From: Thermoplasmata archaeon
GTDB taxonomy: Archaea; Thermoplasmatota; Thermoplasmata; Lutacidiplasmatales; UBA184
Length of the DNA: 45,479 nucleotides
Direction of reading: 5' to 3'
NCBI GenBank assembly: GCA_021791335.1
Contig: JAJYWS010000010.1
Location: forward strand, 1 to 45,479
The notes beneath the pieces are model-generated. The model saw only the letters and a list, made by a program, of their open reading frames with translations, did not search any database and was not told the origin of the DNA. Below are positions 1 through 8,355 of this stretch, in pieces. Position 1 is the stretch's first letter. Every line of letters starts with the position of its first letter. A program made the translations under genes and the position numbers.

Positions 1-4
1 TAGA

Positions 5-111
5 CGCCCGTGCTGGGATTCGAACCCAGGTCTGAGGCTCCGCAGGCCTCTAGGATAATCCACTATAGCAGACCGGGACGGTTCCCGTATCCGTAGCTAC
101 CCCACACGGGC
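5..111 (-). tRNA. tRNA-Arg (anticodon GCG) with ~34-nt insertion/intron in the D-loop (about 63..96)
   Basis: Reverse complement gives acceptor GCCCGTG/CACGGGC, anticodon arm GAGGC-CTGCGGA-GCCTC, T arm CTGGG-TTCGAAT-CCCAG. Removing 34 nt after GGGGTAG restores a normal D-loop (AGTGGATTA) and a 73-nt tRNA. Confidence 0.9.
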
Positions 112-238
112 GCACATGCGCGGACAAGCGCCGGGTCGCGCCGAACCGGACCTCCTATAAAAGAAGGCAGCCGACGCCCGGCCCGGCGGTCTCCCCCTTT
201 ATACCCCGCCGGTTTCGCCGGCCCGAGGCGCCCTATCG

Positions 239-1555
239 ATGGGAACCGATCCGGCCCCGGACCCCTGGGAGGTGGCCCGCCACTGGCCGGTCGAACAGCG
301 CGTCGAGATCACCGCCTCCGATGGGACCGTCTGGACGGGTCGGGTGATGCCGCCCCACCGACTGACCGGCGAACGGGTCCTGGTCCTGAAGCTCGATAGC
401 GGATACAACGTCGGGGTCCGGATCGAACCTGGCACCCGGCTTCGGGCACTCCCCGCCGAGCCTCGGCCCGATCGGCCCGCACCGGTCCCTTCGGGGTCGG
501 CCTCCCCGATTTCAGGCCCGATCGTGGCCCTTCTCACCACCGGGGGGACCATCGCCTCTCGCGTCGATTATGCGACGGGGGGCGTTCGGCCGGTCCGGAC
601 CGCCGCCGAGATCCTGGGGTTCTACCCGAAGTTGGAGCGCGAAGGCCCGGTCCGGATCGTCCCGGTCCTGGACCGCCTGAGCGAGAACATCACTCCCGAG
701 GATTGGGTCCGGATCGCCCATGAGGTGGTCCGCGCGTTCGGGGAGGGTGCCCGGGGGGTGGTGATCGCCCACGGGACCGATACGATGGGCTACACGGCGG
801 CGGCCCTCGGCTTCCTCTTGGTCGATCTCCCCGGTCCGGTCGTGCTCGTCGGGGCCCAGCGCTCCCCCGACCGACCCTCTTCCGATGGCCCTGAGAACCT
901 GGCCGCGGCGGTCGGGGTGGCCCGGACCGCCCCCCTGGGCGAGGTGGTGGTCCTGATGCATGCCGATCTCTCCGACCACCGATTCGCGATCCACCGCGGC
1001 AGCCGGGTCCGGAAGATGCACTCCACCCGGAGGGACGCCTTCCGATCCCGCAACATCCCCCCGCTCGGCTACTGGACCGAGGGGCAGCTGGAGCTCACGG
1101 GGCCGGTCCGTCCCCCCCGTCCCGGTCTCCCTCGGGTCGACGGAGGGCTCGATCCGGGCGCCGGCGCCCTGCTCTGGCTGTACCCGGGCCTGACCCCGGA
1201 GCGGGCGGCCGCCGCCTGCGAGGGGCTCCGCGGCGTCATCCTCGCCGGAACCGGCCTCGGGCACGCCTCGGAAGTCCACCTTCCCTGGATCCGGGCGGCG
1301 CTCGCCCGGGGCATGGTCGTCGGGATGACGACCCAGTGCCTGGAGGGTCGGGTCGACCCGTACGTCTACTCCACCGGCCGGGAGCTGGTGGACGCCGGCG
1401 TCCTCTACCTCGAGGATATGCTCCCCGAAGCGGCGTACGCGAAGCTTCTCTGGGCTCTCGGGCAGAGCCGGGATCCGGCGGAGGTCCGACGTAGACTCCT
1501 CGCCGACCGGTGCGGGGAACTCGACGGACGGCGTCGACCGGAGGAGAGCCCATGA
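239..1555 (+). CDS. gatD: Glu-tRNA(Gln) amidotransferase subunit D (asparaginase-like)
   Basis: VALLTTGGTIASRVDY and VIAHGTDTMGYTA asparaginase motifs; directly overlaps gatE. Confidence 0.95.
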   Translation: MGTDPAPDPWEVARHWPVEQRVEITASDGTVWTGRVMPPHRLTGERVLVLKLDSGYNVGVRIEPGTRLRALPAEPRPDRPAPVPSGSASPISGPIVALLTTGGTIASRVDYATGGVRPVRTAAEILGFYPKLEREGPVRIVPVLDRLSENITPEDWVRIAHEVVRAFGEGARGVVIAHGTDTMGYTAAALGFLLVDLPGPVVLVGAQRSPDRPSSDGPENLAAAVGVARTAPLGEVVVLMHADLSDHRFAIHRGSRVRKMHSTRRDAFRSRNIPPLGYWTEGQLELTGPVRPPRPGLPRVDGGLDPGAGALLWLYPGLTPERAAAACEGLRGVILAGTGLGHASEVHLPWIRAALARGMVVGMTTQCLEGRVDPYVYSTGRELVDAGVLYLEDMLPEAAYAKLLWALGQSRDPAEVRRRLLADRCGELDGRRRPEESP

Positions 1556-3426
1556 AGGTGGGCCTCGAGATCCACCAGCAGCTTGCGCCCCGGAAGCTGC
1601 ACTGCCGCTGCCCCGGGGAACTGACGGAGACCGTCCAGGGGGCGGTCGAACGTCGCCTCAGGGCCGCCCACGGCGAGGAGCAGGGGGTCGACCCGGCGGC
1701 CGAGTTCCAGGCGGCCCGGGAACTGGTCTACCGCTACGAATGGGGCCCATCGAACTGTCTCGTGGACCTGGACGAGGAGCCCCCGGTCGAACTCGACCCG
1801 GACGCCCTGGACGTCGCGCTCACGATGGCCCTGCTCCTCCATGCCCGCCCCGTCGACGAGATCCAGGTGATGCGGAAGATCGTGGTCGACGGCTCGAACA
1901 CCTCGGGGTTCCAGCGGACCTCCCTCATCGCGGTCGGCGGCTATGTGGAGGTCGAGGGCCGCCGGATCACCGTCCAATCGATCTGCCTCGAGGAGGATGC
2001 GGCCCGCAAGGTGGCCGAGAAGGACGGGGTGGTCACGTACCGGCTCGACCGGCTGGGAATCCCGCTCATCGAGATCAGCACGGAGCCCGAGATGTCGAGC
2101 GGTGAGGAGGCCCGGCGGGTCGCCGAGGAGATCGGGGCCCTGCTTCGGGCGACCGACCGGGTCCGTCGCGGCATCGGCACCATCCGGGAGGACCTCAACG
2201 TCTCCATCGACGGCGGGCGCCGGGTCGAGATCAAGGGCGCCCAGGAGCTCCGGCTGCTGCCGGAGTACGTCGAACGGGAGGCCGAGCGACAGCGGATGCT
2301 GCTCACAGTGCGGGAGGCGCTTCGCGGCCGCGGGGCGACCGCCCCCGACGGCCCCCCGGTCGACCTCACCGGGGCCTTGACCGGGGTGGCGGGCGGTCCG
2401 GTCGGTCAGGCGCTTCGGCGCCAGGGCGTGGTGCTCGGATTGCGGCTCCCCGGTTTCGCGGGACTTCTCCGCTCCCCCCCGGGGACGACGGAGCGGCTGG
2501 GTCGGGAACTCGCCGATCAGGCGAGGGCCTGCGGCCTGCACGGTCTCTTGCACTCGGACGAGCTCCCGAACGCCGAGATCGGCGAGGAGTGTGTCCGTCG
2601 GCTCCGCGAGCTCCTGGGGGCCGGGAGCCCGGACGCGTTCGTCTTAGTGGCGGGAACCGATCGACGCCCGCTGCTCCGGGCACTCGAGGCGGTCGCGCAG
2701 CGCGCCGCCGCGGCCCTCGAAGGCGTTCCCGGGGAGACCCGGGACCCGCTGCCCGACGGCCGCAGCCGCTACTCCCGCCCGATCCCCGGACGGTTCCGGA
2801 TGTATCCCGAGACCGATGTTCCGCCGATGGGCCTCGACCCCGAACGGATCGACCGGCTTCGGGCCGCCCTGCCGGAGCGACCCTCGGTCCGGCGGGATCG
2901 GCTGATCCGGGAGCACCGGCTTCCGGCCGAGGTCGCGGGTCAATTGGTGGTCGGCGGTCAGGCGGGACTCCTGGAGGCCCTGGTGGCCCGGGGCCGATCG
3001 GCCCCCCTGGTCGCCCGGCTCCTCACCCAGGATCTCCCGGCGGTCAACGGGTCCGGGGAGGGGGGGCTGGATCTGACCCCCGATCAGATGGACGAGCTGC
3101 TGCGCGCCTGCGAGGCGGGGCGGTTCGCGAAGGAGGGGCTGCCGCAGATCCTTGAGGTGTTGAAGGGGCAGGGCGCGGAACGGGACGTACCGCGGGCGAT
3201 CGCCACCGCCGGATTCACCGGGCTTTCGCGCGAGGAACTCGACCGCCTGGCCGAAGCCCTGGTCGACCGGAGCGCCGACCTGGTGCGCCGGCGAGGGGCC
3301 GCCGCATTCTCCCCGCTCATGGGCGACCTCATGCGCGAGGTCCGGGGTCGGCGCGACGGGCAGGAGATCGCCGAGGCCCTCCGCAAGGCCCTAAGGGAAC
3401 GGACCGGGGAGGCTCCGACTCCATGA
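1552..3426 (+). CDS. gatE: Glu-tRNA(Gln) amidotransferase subunit E
   Basis: Starts MKVGLEIHQQLAPRKLHCRC; GatB/GatE motifs; ATG overlaps gatD stop. Confidence 0.95.
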   Translation: MKVGLEIHQQLAPRKLHCRCPGELTETVQGAVERRLRAAHGEEQGVDPAAEFQAARELVYRYEWGPSNCLVDLDEEPPVELDPDALDVALTMALLLHARPVDEIQVMRKIVVDGSNTSGFQRTSLIAVGGYVEVEGRRITVQSICLEEDAARKVAEKDGVVTYRLDRLGIPLIEISTEPEMSSGEEARRVAEEIGALLRATDRVRRGIGTIREDLNVSIDGGRRVEIKGAQELRLLPEYVEREAERQRMLLTVREALRGRGATAPDGPPVDLTGALTGVAGGPVGQALRRQGVVLGLRLPGFAGLLRSPPGTTERLGRELADQARACGLHGLLHSDELPNAEIGEECVRRLRELLGAGSPDAFVLVAGTDRRPLLRALEAVAQRAAAALEGVPGETRDPLPDGRSRYSRPIPGRFRMYPETDVPPMGLDPERIDRLRAALPERPSVRRDRLIREHRLPAEVAGQLVVGGQAGLLEALVARGRSAPLVARLLTQDLPAVNGSGEGGLDLTPDQMDELLRACEAGRFAKEGLPQILEVLKGQGAERDVPRAIATAGFTGLSREELDRLAEALVDRSADLVRRRGAAAFSPLMGDLMREVRGRRDGQEIAEALRKALRERTGEAPTP

Positions 3427-4151
3427 CCCCGGCCCCCCTCCGGGTGGTGGTCACCGATGTCGATGGCACCTTGACCAGCCGGGCCCGGCTGCTCGATCCG
3501 GTCGCCATCGAGCAGGTGTACGCGCTCGAAGCGGCGGGCATCCCGGTCCTCCTGGCGACGGGCAACGCCCTGCCGATCGCCCTCGCCCTCCAGCGGTCGC
3601 TCGGATTGAGCGGCCCGATCATCGCCGAGAACGGGGGGCTGCTCTACGATCCGATCCTCGCCCCCGCCCGGGTGATCCGACTCGCCGATCCCCGGCCCGC
3701 CCGGGCCGCCTATCGACGCCTCAGAGCCGCCGGGCTTCCGGTCCGGCGCCTCCTGACCGACCGCTGGCGGGAGTGCGAGGTCGTGCTCGAGCCGACCGTG
3801 GCGCCCTCGGCCGTGCGTCGGGCCCTCCGGGGGCTACCGGTCCGGGTGGAGTTCTCGGGCTACGCGATCCATCTCATGGCGCCGAACGCCGGGAAACTCC
3901 CCGCGCTCAAATCGGCCCTCGCGGGCCGGGGGTGGACGCCCGAGCAGGCGGTCGTCTTGGGCGACGGGGACAACGATGTGGGAATGCTCCGGGCCGCCGG
4001 GCTCGGGGTCAGCTTCCCCAACGGCAGCCGGAGGGCCCGATCGGCCGCCGCGATCGTCACCCGGGCCTCCTACGCGGCCGGGTTCGTCGAAGGGATCCGG
4101 CGCAGCGGGATCCTCAAGGCGGGCCGGCCTGCCCCTCAGGGCTCGGTGTAG
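3423..4151 (+). CDS. HAD-superfamily phosphoglycolate phosphatase (archaeal type)
   Basis: DVDGTLTS HAD motif I, LATGNA, VVLGDGDNDVGML motif; ATGA overlap with gatE. Confidence 0.85.
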   Translation: MTPAPLRVVVTDVDGTLTSRARLLDPVAIEQVYALEAAGIPVLLATGNALPIALALQRSLGLSGPIIAENGGLLYDPILAPARVIRLADPRPARAAYRRLRAAGLPVRRLLTDRWRECEVVLEPTVAPSAVRRALRGLPVRVEFSGYAIHLMAPNAGKLPALKSALAGRGWTPEQAVVLGDGDNDVGMLRAAGLGVSFPNGSRRARSAAAIVTRASYAAGFVEGIRRSGILKAGRPAPQGSV

Positions 4152-4462
4152 GGCACGCCGGGCAGCACCCAGGGGCCCTTCGGCGTCTGGGTGCCGAGCC
4201 AGACCAGGGCCACGCCCAGCGCGCCGGCGGCCACGCCCAAGCCGAGGGCCCCCCACGCATAGGTGCCGAGGGTGGGGAAGATCCGCATCCAGCCCACGAC
4301 GAGTCCGCTCGCGGGCGCCAATCGGTGGGCCACAAGGTTCACGAGAACGGCCATGCCCCAGCCGAGGAAGATCAGGAGCCCGCCCGCGATGAAGTAGCCC
4401 AGCCTCGGGTCGCCCTTCGGGTCCATCGGGGGAACCGCCGGCTCTTCTTGGAGATCCGACAC
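4136..4462 (-). CDS. small integral membrane protein, unknown function
   Basis: 108-aa ORF with 2-3 hydrophobic segments (YFIAGGLLIFLGWGMAVLV; WGALGLGVAAGALGVALVWL). Confidence 0.6.
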   Translation of the reverse strand: MSDLQEEPAVPPMDPKGDPRLGYFIAGGLLIFLGWGMAVLVNLVAHRLAPASGLVVGWMRIFPTLGTYAWGALGLGVAAGALGVALVWLGTQTPKGPWVLPGVPYTEP

Positions 4463-4565
4463 GTCCCATCCACCCTCGCCGGCTCTAAATGGGTTTCCCT
4501 ACGCTCCCCGCGTGCGGCTCGCGGACTACCCCAGAGATCGGCGATCCAGCCCGGCGAAATTAGTT

Positions 4566-4603
4566 ATCTTTATATAGAATTGCTTACATAGTATTGTTGT
4601 AAG
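4566..4603 (+). promoter_or_regulatory. hsp20 promoter: TATA box (ctttatata) followed by inverted repeat CTTACA-N9-TGTAAG
   Basis: AT-rich block upstream of the Hsp20 ATG; inverted repeat 4583..4588 / 4598..4603. Confidence 0.55.
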
Positions 4604-4613
4604 AGGTGGGACG

Positions 4614-5084
4614 ATGACGACCGATATCGTGAACCGACCGACGAGCGACCTGTGGAGCCAGATCGACCGCGCCTTCGACGACCTGCACGACCACTTCCTG
4701 GACGCCTTTGGCGGCGCTCCGGCCCGGTGGGTCCGGGGGGAGATGCCGGTGGCCCGGGCGGCTCGGGTGGATGTCGTCGACACCGGGACCAGCTACCGGA
4801 TCCTGGCGGAGGTCCCGGGGATCCCCAAGGAGAACCTTGAGCTCAAGGTTCGGGGACCGACGGTGGAGATCCGGGGTCAGTTCGAGCAGGCGAAGGAGTC
4901 GAACGACGCCGAGTACCTGCACCGGGAGCGGCTCTACAACGGCTTCTACCGCCGACTGGACCTCCCCGAGGAGGTGGTGGGCACCGAGGCCAAGGCCAAG
5001 ATGAACCACGGCCTCCTCGAGCTCGAGCTGCCGAAGGTCCACCCGGCGCCCGGGGCCGGCGAGGTCAAGATCGCCATCCAGTAG
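4614..5084 (+). CDS. Hsp20/alpha-crystallin small heat shock protein
   Basis: Alpha-crystallin core with YRILAEVPGIPKENLELKVRGPTVEIRG and NGFYRRLDLPEEV. Confidence 0.95.
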   Translation: MTTDIVNRPTSDLWSQIDRAFDDLHDHFLDAFGGAPARWVRGEMPVARAARVDVVDTGTSYRILAEVPGIPKENLELKVRGPTVEIRGQFEQAKESNDAEYLHRERLYNGFYRRLDLPEEVVGTEAKAKMNHGLLELELPKVHPAPGAGEVKIAIQ

Positions 5085-5102
5085 GCGAAACCCTCCCCGG
5101 GG

Positions 5103-5128
5103 CCGGGCCCCGGGGCACCCTTTTTTTT
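5103..5128 (+). terminator. oligo-T terminator after hsp20
   Basis: GC-rich self-complementary stretch followed by TTTTTTTT at 5121..5128, directly between convergent genes. Confidence 0.55.
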
Positions 5129-5148
5129 GGGGGGGATCGGCCCCCGGT

Positions 5149-5445
5149 TCACCCGAACCCGGGGATCGACTTGCCGTCCTTCGCGCCCGATCGGAGGGGC
5201 GTCTTGCGGAGCTCCTTGGGGCACTCGACCAGCCGCACCAGGGGGGCCGACTGGACGATGTAGGTGGGCAGCCCCGTGTTGGCGTCGTTGCCGGCCCGCA
5301 GGATGTTCATGATCTCCAGCCGGACCTCGATGATCGAACCGTCCTTGAGCTTGAGCCGAAGCTTTCCGTCCCCCTCCAGGGGCTGGTAGTCGACGATCTC
5401 GGCGTTGGCCAGATCGGGGGGAGGTCCCCCCGGCCCGCCCATCAT
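5149..5445 (-). CDS. conserved-looking small protein of unknown function, co-transcribed with rpl11
   Basis: 98-aa ORF (DYQPLEGDGKLRLKLKDGSIIEVRLEIMNILRAG...); ATG overlaps the rpl11 stop. Confidence 0.7.
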   Translation of the reverse strand: MMGGPGGPPPDLANAEIVDYQPLEGDGKLRLKLKDGSIIEVRLEIMNILRAGNDANTGLPTYIVQSAPLVRLVECPKELRKTPLRSGAKDGKSIPGFG

Positions 5446-5900
5446 GCGGCGCCCCGCCGCTGTTTCAGGATCGCCCGGGGGTCCTCGCCGTCGACCGTAA
5501 GACCCATCGACACGCAGGTGCCCAGGACCTGGTTCATCTTCGCGTCGAGATCGGCCCCGAAGAGGTCGTCCCCCTTGGCCTCGGCAATCTTCTGCACGGC
5601 CGCCAGGGTGACGTCCCCGATGACCTCGCCCTTGGACTTCCCCGATCCCTTCTCCTTGCCGGCCTCCTTGAGGAGGAGGGCCGCGACGGGGGGACGGCCG
5701 ACCACGAGGGTGAACTGCCGGGTGGCCGGATCGACCCGGACCACGACCGGCACCCGCATCCCCGCGAACTGCTTCGTCTGTTCGTTGATCTTCTGGACCA
5801 CCTGGGCCACATTGACCCCGAGAGGACCCAGGGCCGGTCCCAGCGGGGGCCCGGCCGACGCCTTGCCGCCTTCGACGAGCACGCTCACTTCATCCGCCAC
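5442..5900 (-). CDS. rpl11: 50S ribosomal protein L11
   Basis: VEGGKASAGPPLGPALGPLGVNVAQVVQKINEQT motif. Confidence 0.97.
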   Translation of the reverse strand: MADEVSVLVEGGKASAGPPLGPALGPLGVNVAQVVQKINEQTKQFAGMRVPVVVRVDPATRQFTLVVGRPPVAALLLKEAGKEKGSGKSKGEVIGDVTLAAVQKIAEAKGDDLFGADLDAKMNQVLGTCVSMGLTVDGEDPRAILKQRRGAA

Positions 5901-6885
5901 TCGAACCGCCTCCCTTCTCTAGCATGCGAACGTGATCCCCTCGGACCGTGACCGGGATCGGTACCACCGCCTCGATGAGCTCGACGGTGATCTCCTCCTT
6001 GGTCTGGTCGATCTTCTTGACCCTCGCCTTCTCGCCCTTGAACGGACCGGCGATGAGTTCGACGATCGCGCCCTCGATGAATCCTTCGACCGTCACCTTC
6101 GGGACGAGGAGCGGCTCGACCTCCTTGAGGGACGTCTCGCCGGCGACCAGGCCCCGGGCCTTGCGGATCCCCCGGAGCATCTCATGGACCCCTTCGAAGC
6201 TCATGCCTTCCGAGAAGACGTACCCCCGGAGGGCCGATGGGACCAGCAGGGAGAACACCACATCGGGCTTCTCCTCCGCTCGGGCCGCCAAGGTGTCGGC
6301 CACCTCCCGCTCGTAGCCCCGGGAGGTCTTGATCGCCAGGACCGCCTGGCGGGCGATGCAGGCGAGGGTGAGCTTGGCCGAGGGACCGCCCTCCGAGGGC
6401 TGGGCCGTCAGCCGGACCTCGACCCGGTCCCCATAGCGGACCCCGACCGGGGCGGTGATCTCGAACGAGAGGGGGAACGAGGAGCCGCCCGGCAGCGGGA
6501 AGGTGGACTGTTGCTTGCGGACCACCATCTCGGCCCAGGCTCGCTTCCCCGGGGGGATCCACGAGACCGGCCACTCCGCGCCTTCGCCCGGGTAGGTCGA
6601 GGTGTAGGCGATCTCGGCGGTGAGCGTCACCGTCTGGTCGGCGGCGCTCCCGTTGGTCAGCACGACCGAGAGCGTGGTCACCGTCCCCGCGGTCACCTGC
6701 CGCGACGTGTCGTCGGCGGCCTTGAGGGAGAGGGTCGAGGCGGAGGGGGCCGTTGGCGACGGCGGGGGGCTGGGGGCCGTGGGGGTCGGTGCACTCGTGC
6801 CGAGCCCGGTGGCCCGGCTGGGCGGGGCCGCCGGAGGCTCACCGGAGAGCAGGCCAATACCTTCGTCAGGGGGAGTTTCGTTCAT
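5890..6885 (-). CDS. spt5: transcription elongation factor Spt5 (NusG/KOW) with N-terminal Ig-like extension
   Basis: C-terminal NGN + KOW (VELIAGPFKGEKARVKKIDQTKEEITVELIEAVVPIPVTVRGD); about 185-aa N-terminal extension; located between rpl11 and secE. Confidence 0.9.
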   Translation of the reverse strand: MNETPPDEGIGLLSGEPPAAPPSRATGLGTSAPTPTAPSPPPSPTAPSASTLSLKAADDTSRQVTAGTVTTLSVVLTNGSAADQTVTLTAEIAYTSTYPGEGAEWPVSWIPPGKRAWAEMVVRKQQSTFPLPGGSSFPLSFEITAPVGVRYGDRVEVRLTAQPSEGGPSAKLTLACIARQAVLAIKTSRGYEREVADTLAARAEEKPDVVFSLLVPSALRGYVFSEGMSFEGVHEMLRGIRKARGLVAGETSLKEVEPLLVPKVTVEGFIEGAIVELIAGPFKGEKARVKKIDQTKEEITVELIEAVVPIPVTVRGDHVRMLEKGGGSSGG

Positions 6886-6913
6886 GCTCAGTTCCTTCGC
6901 CGTCCTCGGTCCC

Positions 6914-7159
6914 TTACAGGTTTTGGATCAGGTTCTGCCAGATCCAGGGTCCCGATTGGGTGAAGAAGATGTAGATCACGAACCCGACGCTCCCGATCAG
7001 CAGCGCCCCGATCCAGGTGACCTCGAGGACCCGGATGTACTCCTTCTGGGTCGGTCGGCGGGCCATGCGGAGGATCCGTCCGTACCGGCCGTGGCCGACC
7101 GTCCGGAGCCGTCCGTCGAACTCGTCCTGCACTTTGCGTGCCCGGTCCAGGAATGCCAT
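6914..7159 (-). CDS. secE: protein translocase SecE/Sec61-gamma subunit
   Basis: Small single-TM protein RMARRPTQKEYIRVLEVTWIGALLIGSVGFVIYIFF; gene order ftsZ-secE-spt5. Confidence 0.92.
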   Translation of the reverse strand: MAFLDRARKVQDEFDGRLRTVGHGRYGRILRMARRPTQKEYIRVLEVTWIGALLIGSVGFVIYIFFTQSGPWIWQNLIQNL

Positions 7160-7168
7160 CTTCGAACC

Positions 7169-8278
7169 TCACCGCACCCGGTCGATCCGCTCGTCGGAGC
7201 GGGCGGCCGGAGCCGCCGGACCCAGAATCTGGGAAGACTTAACCCCGGTGACCACGATCATGACCCGGATCGTGCTCCGCATCGTCGGGTCGATCGCCGC
7301 CCCCCAGATGATGCGCGCGTTCGGGCTGATCGCCTTCTGGACCACCTCGCTCGCCCGCTGGGCTTCGCTGACCGTCATGTCGGGGCCTCCGGTGACGTTG
7401 ATGAGGGCCCCCGTCGCCCCGGCGATGTCGACCTTGAGGAGCGGGGAGTGGATCGCCTCGTTGACGGCATCCTCGGCCCGGTTGTCGCTCTCCGACTCGC
7501 CGATGCCGATCAACGCCACCCCGCCCCCCTTCAGGATCGTCCGGAGGTCGTTGAAGTCAAGGTTGACGAGGCCGGGCCGGGTGATGATCTCGGTGATGCC
7601 CCGGATCGAGCGGGCCAGGACCGAGTCGGCGACCTTGAAGGCGGTCTGGATCGGAAGGCGCGGGACCAGCTCCAGGAGCCGGTCGTTAGGGATGGTGATG
7701 ACCGTATCGACCGCGGCCGTCAACCGCTCGAGGCCCCGAAGGGCGTTCTCCTGGCGGACCGCGCCCTCGGAGGTGAAGGGCAGGGTGCAGACCGCGATCG
7801 TAAGCGGCCCCCCGGGGTTGGCTTCGCGGGCGGCCTCGGCGACCACCGGGGCCGATCCGGTCCCCGTTCCGCCGCCCAGCCCCAGGGTGATGAAGACCAT
7901 GTCGGAGTTCTTGAGGACCTCGCGGAGCTCCTCCTCCGCCTCCTTGGCCGCCTTCTCCCCGATCTCGGGGAGGGCTCCCGCTCCGAGCCCACGGGTGAGC
8001 CGCCGGCCGAGAAGGATCTTGCGATTGGCGTGGACCGTGAGGAGGTGCTGGGCGTCGGTGTTGCAGGCGACCATCTCGGCCCCGGAGAGCCCTTCTTCGC
8101 TGATCCGGTTGATGGTGTTGGAGCCGCCGCCCCCGCACCCCACAACCTTGATGTTCGTCTTGAGGGTCGCGAGGACCGCTTCGAGTTCGGCGTCGTCGCT
8201 CGACACGGGAATCGGCCGGGCCCGGCCCGTGGTCTCCGGCGGCAGCCGGGCGATGATTTCCTGAGCGAGCGGCCGCAT
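7169..8278 (-). CDS. ftsZ: cell division protein FtsZ
   Basis: GLGGGTGTGSAPVVAEAA tubulin signature; KVVGCGGGGSNTINR. Confidence 0.97.
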   Translation of the reverse strand: MRPLAQEIIARLPPETTGRARPIPVSSDDAELEAVLATLKTNIKVVGCGGGGSNTINRISEEGLSGAEMVACNTDAQHLLTVHANRKILLGRRLTRGLGAGALPEIGEKAAKEAEEELREVLKNSDMVFITLGLGGGTGTGSAPVVAEAAREANPGGPLTIAVCTLPFTSEGAVRQENALRGLERLTAAVDTVITIPNDRLLELVPRLPIQTAFKVADSVLARSIRGITEIITRPGLVNLDFNDLRTILKGGGVALIGIGESESDNRAEDAVNEAIHSPLLKVDIAGATGALINVTGGPDMTVSEAQRASEVVQKAISPNARIIWGAAIDPTMRSTIRVMIVVTGVKSSQILGPAAPAARSDERIDRVR

Positions 8279-8332
8279 CTGCGGTGTACCTTAGGGAGGG
8301 AGAGCAGAGGCCCTCTTATAAATCGTTATTTC

Positions 8333-8352
8333 CGTTCCGTCCCGACGGAACG
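8333..8352 (+). promoter_or_regulatory. 20-bp near-perfect palindrome CGTTCCGTC-CC-GACGGAACG between TATA box and mptE start
   Basis: Arms 8333..8341 and 8344..8352; TATA-like cttataaat at ~8315; GTG start at 8356. Confidence 0.6.
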
Positions 8353-8355
8353 CCT

